14,697 nt of DNA. It comes from Bacteroides sp. 43_108. Lineage in GTDB: Bacteria > Bacteroidota > Bacteroidia > Bacteroidales > Bacteroidaceae. The position numbers and the translations under genes are program-made. Positions 8,571-14,697 of this stretch are shown piece by piece. How positions within the stretch are numbered: position 1 is the first letter of the stretch; every line of letters starts with the position of its first letter. A model generated the notes under the pieces. That model was not told where the DNA came from, did no database searches, and saw only the letters and a program-made list of their open reading frames with translations. The DNA lies in NCBI GenBank assembly GCA_001915545.1, contig MNQS01000207.1, positions 1 through 14,697 of the forward strand, read 5' to 3'.

Positions 8571-8670
8571 AAAACCACGTCATACAGCTGTATAAAAGAC
8601 TCGTAACTCTCAAAAAAGCACGAGTTTTCTAAAAAAATATTCCCGAGAAATTTTCGAAAGATACAGAAAA
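8564..8670. promoter_or_regulatory. ATACAG motif cluster in the divergent mutY/hup region
   Basis: ATACAGAAAA occurs at 8564-8573, overlapping the mutY -33 element, and again at 8661-8670, between the hup -33 and -7 elements. A perfect 12-bp palindrome ATACAGCTGTAT lies between them at 8582-8593. A further small inverted repeat ACTCG/CGAGT is at 8599-8603/8621-8625. The placement suggests operator sites, but no regulator can be named. Confidence 0.35.
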
Positions 8671-8682
8671 GCTATATATTTG
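8651..8682 (+). promoter_or_regulatory. Promoter of hup and the downstream rng operon
   Basis: TATATTTG at 8675-8682 matches the Bacteroides -7 box exactly. TTTTCG at 8651-8656 is a partial -33 element with 18 bp between. The implied start near 8688 gives a leader of about 40 nt before the hup ATG at 8728. Confidence 0.7.
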
Positions 8683-8727
8683 CAGTCCAAAAATTTAAGA
8701 TAACGTATAACAATAATTATTAGCGCA

Positions 8728-9003
8728 ATGACTAAAGCAGATATTGTAAACGAAATTGCCAAGAACACAGGTATTGACAAGGCAACAGTATTAGCAACCC
8801 TTGAGGCGTTCATGGGATCAGTAAAAGAATCTTTGTCGAAAGATGAGAATGTCTACCTCCGTGGTTTCGGTAGTTTCATTGTAAAGAAAAGAGCGCAGAA
8901 AACTGCTCGTAATATTTCTAAGAATACTACCATTATTATTCCGGAACACAATATTCCGGCATTTAAACCAGCAAAAACATTTACTCTATCAGTAAAAAAA
9001 TAA
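8728..9003 (+). CDS. hup: HU-family histone-like DNA-binding protein
   Basis: This 91-residue nucleoid protein has the full HU/IHF fold: helical dimerisation part (MTKADIVNEIAKNTGI, residues 1-45), the GFGSF turn at 46-50, then the DNA-gripping beta arm (about 52-75) and the closing IPAFKPAKTF at 76-85. Family members bind and bend DNA as dimers. The arm tip reads R61-N62-I63, where most HU proteins have RNP with the intercalating proline at 63. It has its own promoter and is followed 36 bp later by a 30-residue basic ORF and then rng, so the three are probably co-transcribed. Confidence 0.95.
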   Translation: MTKADIVNEIAKNTGIDKATVLATLEAFMGSVKESLSKDENVYLRGFGSFIVKKRAQKTARNISKNTTIIIPEHNIPAFKPAKTFTLSVKK

Positions 9004-9039
9004 TTAACATTTAGTATTAACCCATAAAATTTTGAAGCT

Positions 9040-9132
9040 ATGCCAAGCGGAAAGAAAAGAAAAAGACATAAAATGTCTACACACAAACGTAAAAAAAGAC
9101 TAAGAAAGAACAGACATAAAAGCAAAAAATAA
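9040..9132 (+). CDS. 30-residue basic protein, bS22/mS38 (AURKAIP1/COX24-domain)-like
   Basis: ATG at 9040 to TAA at 9130-9132 encodes 30 residues beginning MPSGKKRKRHKMSTHKRKKR and ending RKNRHKSKK. More than half of the residues are Lys, Arg or His and none is acidic. The pattern KKRK-x-HKM-x2-HKRKKRL-x-K-x-RHK closely resembles the C-terminal COX24/AURKAIP1 domain of mitochondrial ribosomal protein mS38 and the mycobacterial ribosomal protein bS22, which lie in the small-subunit RNA core. From memory, near-identical mini-proteins are conserved across Bacteroidota, but no search was run. It lies between hup and rng on the same strand with a compact spacing. A ribosomal structural role is the best inference; a chance Lys-rich ORF is unlikely given the family resemblance. 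Confidence 0.8.
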   Translation: MPSGKKRKRHKMSTHKRKKRLRKNRHKSKK

Positions 9133-9155
9133 TTGTTAGTCTGTCCGACTTCAAT

Positions 9156-9204
9156 AAAGAACAAACTTGCAAAGCTCAACAAAAGCCTTTCAGGTTTGTT
9201 CTTT
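9156..9204 (+). promoter_or_regulatory. Long hairpin in the rng leader
   Basis: AAAGAACAAACTTG (9156-9169) pairs with CAGGTTTGTTCTTT (9191-9204) over 14 bp with one G-T pair. An inner AAAG/CTTT stem (9171-9174/9187-9190) extends it past a bulged C. The downstream bases GTGTAATT form no T-tract, so it is not a standard terminator. It lies 24 nt after the small basic ORF and 43 nt before the rng start, where it could set mRNA processing or feedback by RNase E/G. Confidence 0.6.
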
Positions 9205-9247
9205 GTGTAATTAGCAACCTAGTAAAAACAAAAAACCAAGTAACAAA

Positions 9248-10822
9248 GTGACAAGCGAATTAGTAGTAGACGTACAGCCCAAGGAAATTTCTATCGCCCT
9301 CATGGAGGACAAGAACCTGGTAGAGTTCCAGAAAGAGGAACGAAACCTCTCCTTTTCCGTAGGCAACATGTACGTAGGTAAAGTCCGGAAACTCATGCCC
9401 GGCCTCAACGCCTGCTTTGTAGACGTAGGCTTTGAGAAAGACGCTTTTCTTCACTACCTGGACTTGGGACCACAATTTCATTCTTACCAGAAGTACCTCA
9501 AGCAAGTAATCAGCGACCGGAAAAAGCTCTATCCCATGTCGAAAGCTTCCATGCTGCCCGACATTGAAAAGGATGGAACCATTTCCAGCGTGCTCCAGCA
9601 AGGACAGGAAGTCATCGTACAGATTGTCAAGGAACCGATTTCCACCAAGGGGCCGCGACTGACCTGCGAATTGTCGTTCGCCGGACGCTATCTGGTACTG
9701 ATACCTTTCAACGACAAAGTATCCGTTTCACAAAAAATAAAATCCAGCGAGGAAAGAGCACGCCTCAAACAACTGCTGCAGAGCATCAAGCCTAAGAACT
9801 TCGGAGTCATTGTACGTACCGTGGCCGAAGGAAAGCGCGTGGCAGAACTGGATGCGGAACTGAAAGTCCTGCTGAAACATTGGGAAGAAACCATCACGAA
9901 AGTACAGAAGGCCACCAAACTGCCCTCACTGGTTTATGAGGAAACAAGCCGTACCGTAGCCATGCTGCGCGACTTGTTCAACCCGTCGTACGAAAACATC
10001 TATGTGAACGACGAAACCGTTTTCAACGAAGTAAAAGATTATGTAGCACTCATTGCCCCCGAGCGTACGGGCATCGTGAAGCGCTACACCGGCCAGCTCC
10101 CTATTTTCGATAACTTCGGCATCACCAAGCAAATCAAATCCTCTTTCGGGAAAACCGTTTCCTACAAGAGCGGAGCTTACCTGATTATCGAACATACGGA
10201 AGCACTCCATGTGGTGGACGTAAACAGCGGAAACCGTTCCAAATCAACTAACGGACAAGAAGCGAATGCACTCGACGTAAATTTGGGCGCAACCGATGAG
10301 TTGGCACGCCAGCTTCGTCTAAGGGATATGGGAGGTATCATTGTGGTAGACTTCATCGATATGAACCTGGCTGAAAACCGGCAGAAACTTTACGAACGCA
10401 TGTGCCAGAACATGCAGAAAGACCGGGCCAAGCACAACATCCTTCCTCTGAGCAAATTCGGACTTATGCAAATCACGCGCCAGCGTGTGCGTCCGGCCAT
10501 GGATGTCACTACAGATGAGGACTGCCCAGTATGTTTCGGAAAAGGAAAAATCAAACCTTCCATCCTGTTTACCGATACATTGGAAAGTAAGATTGACTAT
10601 ATGGTCAACAAGCTGAAAGTGAAGAAATTCACACTACACATTCATCCTTATGTCGCTGCCTACGTAAATCAGGGACTCATGTCCATGAAGCGCAAATGGC
10701 AGATGAAATATGGATTTGGCATCAAAATCGTTCCGAACCAGAACCTGGCGTTCCTGCAATATAAATTCTTTGACGTGAACAACCAGGAAATGGACATGAA
10801 GGAAGAATTCGAAATTAAATAA
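9248..10822 (+). CDS. rng: Ribonuclease E/G
   Basis: This 524-residue endoribonuclease of the RNase E/G family takes part in mRNA decay and rRNA maturation. The S1 RNA-binding domain covers about 35-140 (GNMYVGKVRKLMPGLNACFVDVG at its start). A 5'-sensor/RNase-H-like middle region follows. The catalytic metal aspartates appear as Asp324 in VVDVNSG and Asp368 in IIVVDFIDM. The Zn-link Cys pair that joins subunits is CPVC at 426-429. The length matches RNase G plus a short extension; there is no long unstructured RNase E scaffold tail. The start is GTG at 9248 with no clear Shine-Dalgarno site. A strong terminator follows within 5 bp of the stop. Confidence 0.95.
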   Translation: MTSELVVDVQPKEISIALMEDKNLVEFQKEERNLSFSVGNMYVGKVRKLMPGLNACFVDVGFEKDAFLHYLDLGPQFHSYQKYLKQVISDRKKLYPMSKASMLPDIEKDGTISSVLQQGQEVIVQIVKEPISTKGPRLTCELSFAGRYLVLIPFNDKVSVSQKIKSSEERARLKQLLQSIKPKNFGVIVRTVAEGKRVAELDAELKVLLKHWEETITKVQKATKLPSLVYEETSRTVAMLRDLFNPSYENIYVNDETVFNEVKDYVALIAPERTGIVKRYTGQLPIFDNFGITKQIKSSFGKTVSYKSGAYLIIEHTEALHVVDVNSGNRSKSTNGQEANALDVNLGATDELARQLRLRDMGGIIVVDFIDMNLAENRQKLYERMCQNMQKDRAKHNILPLSKFGLMQITRQRVRPAMDVTTDEDCPVCFGKGKIKPSILFTDTLESKIDYMVNKLKVKKFTLHIHPYVAAYVNQGLMSMKRKWQMKYGFGIKIVPNQNLAFLQYKFFDVNNQEMDMKEEFEIK

Positions 10823-10826
10823 TCAG

Positions 10827-10869
10827 AAAGGCCGTCTCCCACCGCAAAACAAAGGAGACGGCCTTTTTT
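10827..10869 (+). terminator. Rho-independent terminator after rng
   Basis: A 13-bp perfect stem, AAAGGCCGTCTCC (10827-10839) with GGAGACGGCCTTT (10854-10866), has a 14-nt A-rich loop and is followed by further T's. It closes the hup-rng transcript. Confidence 0.95.
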
Positions 10870-11141
10870 GTCTCCAAAAGCAAAGCTCCTTCCCCCTCTC
10901 TTTCCTAATTGAAAAACGCATAGGAAATAAACGAGCAACTGTACCACATGATTTATGTTTCTCTTCGCAGAAACCTACGTTTCCCACAAGAGAAACATAA
11001 GGTTCCGCACCGGGAAACATAGGTTTCGCGGCAGGGAAACATAATTACAGCAAAGGCTTTCGGAACACTCCGTACTGATGTTTTCTCTTATTTCACCCCA
11101 GCACGTTACACACCGGAATTCTGTTTTTATCCTTTATGCCC
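10870..11141. other. Gene-free stretch holding a repeat array
   Basis: No convincing reading frame exists here on either strand. The first 80 bp are low-complexity pyrimidine- and A-rich DNA. The middle holds the 22-bp-period repeat annotated separately. Bases 11050-11140 show nothing recognisable before the promoter of the peptidase operon. Confidence 0.6.
10953..11047. repeat. 22-bp-period GAAAC(4)GTTTC hairpin repeat array
   Basis: GAAACNTA recurs at 10970, 10992, 11014 and 11036, exactly 22 bp apart. Units one and three contain a perfect 5-bp mini-hairpin GAAAC-4 nt-GTTTC (10970-10983 and 11014-11027); unit two is degenerate (GGTTCC) and unit four is truncated. An inverted copy precedes the array: TTATGTTTCTCTT (10953-10965) is the exact complement of AAGAGAAACATAA (10988-11000), making a 13-bp stem around unit one. 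Confidence 0.75.
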
Positions 11142-11173
11142 TTGTCGATTTCCTCCTTTTTTTACTACCTTTG
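11142..11173 (+). promoter_or_regulatory. Promoter of the secreted peptidase operon
   Basis: TTG at 11142-11144, then 21 bp, then TACCTTTG at 11166-11173 match the Bacteroides -33/-7 consensus. Transcription would start near 11180 and leave a leader of about 20 nt before the ATG at 11202. Confidence 0.85.
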
Positions 11174-11201
11174 CAATCAAGTATCATTTTAATACAAAAA
11201 C

Positions 11202-12800
11202 ATGAAAATACGTAGCATTTTATTCGTTATTGGGGTTGCATTCTCTCAGCTTTTGCTGGCACAACAGACTTTGCCGCGCGATCCGGACTGCTGTACCAGT
11301 ATCATGGTGGGGAAACTGGCCTCAACCGATGGCTCTGTCATGACGAGCCACACCTGCGACAGCTGGTACCGTACGTGGGTAAACGTAGTACCGGCGGCAG
11401 ATTTTGCCAACGACACAGTGATGAACATTTACGACGGACGCATGCACACGGAATCGGTCAACGACCAGACGAAACTGACCGTGAAAGGACAGATTCCGCA
11501 AGCCAAACATACCTACGCTTTTCTGGATACGGCTTATCCGTGCCTGAACGAGAAGCAGCTGGCCATGGGAGAAACGACCATCAGCGGACGGGATACCCTG
11601 CGGAACCCTAAAGGAATGTTCATGATTGAAGAACTGGCCCGCGTAGCATTGCAACGCTGCACCACGGCCCGCGATGCCATTCAGCTCATGGGCAAGCTGG
11701 TGAAGGAATACGGCTACGGCGATTCGGGCGAATGTCTGACCATTGCCGACCCGAAGGAAGTATGGCACTTTGAAATCTTCGGCGAAGGCCCCGACCAGAT
11801 TGGCGGTGTATGGGCTGCCGTACGTATTCCCGACGATGAAGTGGGCGTATCGGCCAATATCTCACGCATCAGCACGCTCAACCTGAAGGATACACGTAAC
11901 TATATGGCATCTGAAAACGTGTTCAGCGTAGCCAAGAAACTCAAGCTGTGGGATGGCAAGGAACCGTTCAAGTTCTGGAAAGCCTACGGAGGTCCGAACT
12001 ATTTCGGCAAGATGCAGGCATTCAGCATCCGCGAGTTCTTCATTCTGAGCACACTGGCTCCGTCGCTCAAGCTTAGCATGGACGACGAGGAACTGCCGCT
12101 GAGTGTAAAACCGGAAAAGAAAATCAGCAATGCCGACGTGATGGCTTACCTGCGCCAGACGTATAAAGGTACGGAATGGAGCGTAACGAAAAACCTGAAA
12201 ATGGCTGTCAAAGACAGAAAAACTGGAAAGACCGATACCATTACCAGCCCGCGTGCCAACCCGTGGATGCGTACCGACGAGGTACAGCTGTTCAATGCAC
12301 TGCAAAAGGGTGCCGTGACAGCCAACCGCAACGTGGCCGTGCCGCAATGTGCGTACTCTACCGTCATCCAGTTGCGCGACTGGCTTCCGGATGCCGTGGG
12401 AGGTGTCTGCTGGTTTGGCATGGACAACCCCGGACAGAGTCCGCGCGTACCCATCTTCTGCGGTACGACCGACCTACCAGAAATGTTCAAGATTTGCGGC
12501 AACCACCGCTACCGCCTGGATGCTGCCTTGTGGCACTATCGCCAGGCCAACAAGCTGGCTACCGTGAGATGGGGAAATGCCCGGAAGATTTTGGAAAAGA
12601 ACCTGCTCCATTTTGAAAGAAAAGGACTGGAAGAACTGCCGATGGTGGAACAGCGCTATGCCGAGCTGGTCAAGAATCAGGGAGAAGAAGCTGCCAAGGC
12701 TTATCTGACCGACTATACCAAAGACTTTATCGGAGCTACCCTTCTGCGTTGGGACGAAATGACCGCCAAATACTGGAATGACTACCGCTTCGGATTCTGA
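11202..12800 (+). CDS. Secreted C69-family dipeptidase
   Basis: This 532-residue protein belongs to the peptidase C69 (PepD) group of N-terminal-nucleophile hydrolases, which cut dipeptides. A Sec signal peptide runs MKIRSILFVIGVAFSQLLLA (1-20), with cleavage expected before QQTLPRD. The family N-terminal block follows as DPDCCTSIMVGKLASTDGS, where Cys31 aligns with the nucleophile preceding T-S-I; Cys30 is an extra neighbour. The text SHTCDSWYRTW at about 49-59 is also typical of Bacteroidota members. The 10 or so residues between the signal cleavage site and Cys31 would have to be removed for a free N-terminal Cys. It is the first gene of an operon with the C1 peptidase 40 bp downstream. 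Confidence 0.92.
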   Translation: MKIRSILFVIGVAFSQLLLAQQTLPRDPDCCTSIMVGKLASTDGSVMTSHTCDSWYRTWVNVVPAADFANDTVMNIYDGRMHTESVNDQTKLTVKGQIPQAKHTYAFLDTAYPCLNEKQLAMGETTISGRDTLRNPKGMFMIEELARVALQRCTTARDAIQLMGKLVKEYGYGDSGECLTIADPKEVWHFEIFGEGPDQIGGVWAAVRIPDDEVGVSANISRISTLNLKDTRNYMASENVFSVAKKLKLWDGKEPFKFWKAYGGPNYFGKMQAFSIREFFILSTLAPSLKLSMDDEELPLSVKPEKKISNADVMAYLRQTYKGTEWSVTKNLKMAVKDRKTGKTDTITSPRANPWMRTDEVQLFNALQKGAVTANRNVAVPQCAYSTVIQLRDWLPDAVGGVCWFGMDNPGQSPRVPIFCGTTDLPEMFKICGNHRYRLDAALWHYRQANKLATVRWGNARKILEKNLLHFERKGLEELPMVEQRYAELVKNQGEEAAKAYLTDYTKDFIGATLLRWDEMTAKYWNDYRFGF

Positions 12801-12840
12801 TTCCTTATTTATACACACGTAAAAAACACATAGAAAAGAT

Positions 12841-14028
12841 ATGAAAACAGTTACATTTATCTCTGCATTACTTCTTGCTTCGGCCACCGTTCAGGCACAG
12901 CCCAAGGCCGAAGGCTACCAGTTTACTACCGTCGTCAACCAGAAAGTGACTCCGGTCAAAAACCAGGCTGCTACCGGTACCTGCTGGTGCTTTGCCACTA
13001 CCTCTTTCATCGAAGCCGAACTCCTGCGTCAGGGAAAAGGTGAATTCGACCTCTCGGAAATGTACATTGTCCGCCAGAAATATATGAACCAGTTGAACGA
13101 CAACTACCTGCGCCACGGAAAAGGCAACATCGGTCAGGGAAGCATCTCACCCAGCTGGTTTACGGCTTTCACTCAAGTAGGTATCGTGCCGGAAGAAGTG
13201 TACAGCGGTATCAATTACAACTCTCCTACCCACAACCACAAGGAACTGGCCTCTTATATGGAAGTCATTGCCGAAAAGGCCGTACAGATGCGCCAGCGCA
13301 GTCCGGAATACGACAAGCTGATCAAGAGCCTGTTCGACATCTACATGGGCGAACTGCCTGAAAAATTCACCTACAAAGGCAAGGAATACACTCCGCAGTC
13401 CTTCGCACAGAGCCTGGGCATCCATCCCGAAGACTACGTCATGCTGACCAGCTTTACCCACAAACCCTACTACCAGGCATTTGAAGTAGAGATTCCCGAC
13501 AACTGGGAACATGCCAAGATGTACAACCTTCCGCTGGATGAGATGATGGAAGCTACAGACTATGCGCTGAAAAACGGCTATACCGTATGCTGGGACGGAG
13601 ACGTCAGCGAAAAAGGTTTCTCTTTCAAGCACGGAGTAGCTATCAATCCGGAAACCGGAAAGACAGAAGACCTGAAGGATACTGACTTTGCCCGCTGGCA
13701 AGGTATGGATGCACAGGAAAGACTCAACGAAGCCTTCAAATTTGAATATCCTTGTCCGGAAGTCAAGGTAACTCCCGAAATCCGCCAGAAAGGATACGAA
13801 TCTTTCGTGACAACCGATGACCACCTGATGCACCTCACCGGCATTGCCAAGGACCAGAACGGCACGAAATACTACATCACCAAAAACTCCTGGGGAACCG
13901 ACCGCAATGATTTCGGCGGTTACCTGAACATGTCGGAAAGCTACGTACGTGCCAAGACCATCTACGTGCTTGTACACAAGGATGCCCTGAGCAAGGACAT
14001 GAAGAAAAAGCTCGGACTGGCCGACTAA
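12841..14028 (+). CDS. Secreted C1-family (bleomycin hydrolase/PepC-like) cysteine peptidase
   Basis: This 395-residue papain-fold peptidase has a Sec signal (MKTVTFISALLLASATVQA, 1-19). The catalytic set is complete: Gln42 (oxyanion hole) and Cys48 in NQAATGTCWCFATTS, His328 in DDHLMHLTG, and Asn349 in YITKNSWG. The FDLSEMYIVRQKY stretch and the insertions between Cys and His fit the bleomycin hydrolase/PepC branch (C1B) rather than plain papain. Classical PepC is cytosolic, about 440-450 residues, and uses its C-terminal tail to act as an aminopeptidase. This copy is exported and shorter, so exo- versus endopeptidase action is open. Its partner upstream is the C69 dipeptidase. A purine-rich AGAAAAGAT precedes the start. 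Confidence 0.92.
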   Translation: MKTVTFISALLLASATVQAQPKAEGYQFTTVVNQKVTPVKNQAATGTCWCFATTSFIEAELLRQGKGEFDLSEMYIVRQKYMNQLNDNYLRHGKGNIGQGSISPSWFTAFTQVGIVPEEVYSGINYNSPTHNHKELASYMEVIAEKAVQMRQRSPEYDKLIKSLFDIYMGELPEKFTYKGKEYTPQSFAQSLGIHPEDYVMLTSFTHKPYYQAFEVEIPDNWEHAKMYNLPLDEMMEATDYALKNGYTVCWDGDVSEKGFSFKHGVAINPETGKTEDLKDTDFARWQGMDAQERLNEAFKFEYPCPEVKVTPEIRQKGYESFVTTDDHLMHLTGIAKDQNGTKYYITKNSWGTDRNDFGGYLNMSESYVRAKTIYVLVHKDALSKDMKKKLGLAD

Positions 14029-14058
14029 AAAACCTGCCTGAAAAACAACCAGGTTACC

Positions 14059-14108
14059 AAAATGGATGCTTATCTTTGCTGCTGTCAACAGATAAGCATC
14101 CATTTTTT
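14059..14108 (+). terminator. Perfect 17-bp hairpin terminator of the peptidase operon
   Basis: AAAATGGATGCTTATCT (14059-14075) pairs without mismatch with AGATAAGCATCCATTTT (14090-14106) around a 14-nt loop. Six T's run 14103-14108, and the fur-family ATG begins at the very next base. A smaller stem AACCTG/CAGGTT (14031-14036/14050-14055) precedes it, 2 bp after the peptidase stop codon. Confidence 0.88.
14071..14078 (+). promoter_or_regulatory. Candidate -7 box for the Fur-family gene, inside the terminator hairpin
   Basis: TATCTTTG is an exact TAnnTTTG match lying across the left arm and loop of the terminator. A start near 14083-14086 would give a leader of about 25 nt containing only the right arm. 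No good -33 element is seen around 14047-14051, so this rests on the -7 box alone. Confidence 0.45.
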
Positions 14109-14537
14109 ATGAAAACTGAAGACTATACTCCCATTTTAGAGTCGGCCGGCATCCGTCCCACCTCTACCCGACTGCTCATCTATGAAGCCATTGCCCGTAA
14201 CAGTGACACGTTCAGCCTGAGCACGTTGGAAAAGCAACTCGACAGCATCGACAAGTCGGTCATCTTCCGCACCCTCGTACTCTTTCACGAGCACCACCTG
14301 ATACACAGTGTAGACGACGGTAGCGGCTCACACAAATACTGCATCTGCCACAACCACGGACACTGCCACGAAGAAGAAGCCCACTGCCACTTCTATTGCG
14401 AAATCTGCCAGAACACCTACTGCCTGAACGAAGACCTGATACCGCACATCGACCTGCCCGAGGGCTTCATTGCCCGAAAAGTCAACTACATTGTGAAAGG
14501 TATCTGCGCCAAATGCGCTGCCAAGCACTCCGTTTAA
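14109..14537 (+). CDS. Fur-family metalloregulatory repressor
   Basis: This 142-residue protein has the Fur/Zur/PerR layout. A winged-helix N-terminus (about 1-75) shows AGIRPTSTRLLIYEAIA at 13-29 and recognition-helix text DKSVIFRTLVLF at 48-59. A dimerisation domain follows with the structural zinc pairs CEIC (97-100) and CAKC (133-136). Between them is an unusually His/Cys-rich segment (HNHGHCHEEEAHCH, 81-94). The metal (Fe, Zn, Mn or peroxide sensing) cannot be assigned from the sequence. An upstream in-frame TTG at 14076 is rejected: it lies in the terminator loop, whereas ATG 14109 gives the normal family N-terminus. Its promoter probably overlaps the upstream terminator. Confidence 0.9.
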   Translation: MKTEDYTPILESAGIRPTSTRLLIYEAIARNSDTFSLSTLEKQLDSIDKSVIFRTLVLFHEHHLIHSVDDGSGSHKYCICHNHGHCHEEEAHCHFYCEICQNTYCLNEDLIPHIDLPEGFIARKVNYIVKGICAKCAAKHSV

Positions 14538-14697
14538 GGCCATTTTTTTGATTTACATCAATAAAACACCGAAAAATCAAAATTTCATGTTATAAAACAT
14601 ACAATAGTTCGTTAAAAATTAGCCCAGCCTAAGCGGCTCTGGCAGTAAATAAAATGAGTTCTTTGAAAAGTTTGTCAATTAATTGCGTGTTTGGTTC
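14538..14697. other. Right-edge intergenic tail
   Basis: No gene is recognised. An A/T-only 9-bp inverted repeat (TTTTGATTT 14546-14554, AAATCAAAA 14574-14582) may be a weak terminator for the Fur-family gene. A short G/C hairpin lies at 14622-14643 (GCC/GGC outside AGCC/GGCT). The last 40 bp contain TTTG words that might be a -33 region for a gene beyond the window. Confidence 0.4.

Noticed and set aside
7962..8606. 214-residue plus-strand open frame opposite mutY
   Set aside because: It is antisense to the conserved MutY catalytic and Fe-S regions and has no protein-like motifs.
8853..9182. 109-residue minus-strand hydrophobic frame opposite hup and the small basic ORF
   Set aside because: Its Phe/Leu-rich content is the complement of Lys/Arg-rich codons; both plus-strand genes have family support.
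9156..9204. Rho-independent terminator before rng
   Set aside because: The stem is followed by GTGTAATT rather than a T-tract, so a regulatory or processing role is more likely.
10953..11047. CRISPR array
   Set aside because: The 22-bp period leaves no room for repeat plus spacer, units diverge, and no cas gene is nearby.
13147..14103. 318-residue minus-strand open frame opposite the C1 peptidase
   Set aside because: The plus strand encodes an intact peptidase with all catalytic residues; the antisense frame shows no recognisable family and is a codon-bias shadow.
14076..14108. TTG start giving an 11-residue longer Fur-family protein
   Set aside because: It lies in the loop and right arm of a strong terminator and adds residues not typical of the family.

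Overview
The window reads as a chromosomal segment from a gut-type Bacteroidales (Bacteroides/Phocaeicola-like). Three things point there: the gene families, the conserved block rng - small basic ORF - hup - mutY - ssb - gldE, and several promoters of the Bacteroidota type (TTTG/TTG at -33, about 20 bp, then TAnnTTTG at -7). Shine-Dalgarno sites are weak or absent, as expected for this phylum. No insertion sequence, phage gene, CRISPR array, tRNA or rRNA was recognised.

Layout. The left edge holds what may be the last codons of a plus-strand gene (2-61). Everything from 311 to 8519 is on the minus strand: a POT-family peptide transporter with its own promoter and terminator, then a tight run transcribed from 8519 leftward: mutY (A/G mismatch glycosylase), ssb, gldE-like (CNNM/CBS/CorC membrane protein), a 4'-phosphopantetheinyl transferase and a large AsmA-like envelope protein. 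At 8520-8727 a divergent promoter region separates this run from a plus-strand run: hup (HU-type DNA-binding protein), an unlisted 30-residue very basic protein (9040-9132) and rng (RNase E/G), closed by a strong terminator at 10827-10869.

Next comes a 380-bp gap with a 22-bp-period hairpin repeat, then a canonical promoter driving two secreted cysteine peptidases in tandem (C69 dipeptidase, then a C1 bleomycin-hydrolase-like peptidase). A 17-bp perfect hairpin terminator ends that operon. Its T-tract abuts the start codon of a Fur-family regulator, and its left arm holds a -7 promoter match.

How it fits together. The central block is a genome-maintenance and RNA-decay neighbourhood (MutY, SSB, HU, RNase E/G, a probable ribosomal mini-protein) joined to envelope genes (GldE, AsmA) and a carrier-protein activating enzyme. 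The flanks serve peptide nutrition: two exported peptidases could release dipeptides and amino acids, and the POT transporter could import di- and tripeptides. Most of the window is ordinary core genome. The points most worth a second look are the 30-residue protein, the hairpin before rng, the fused terminator/promoter before fur, and the 22-bp repeat array.
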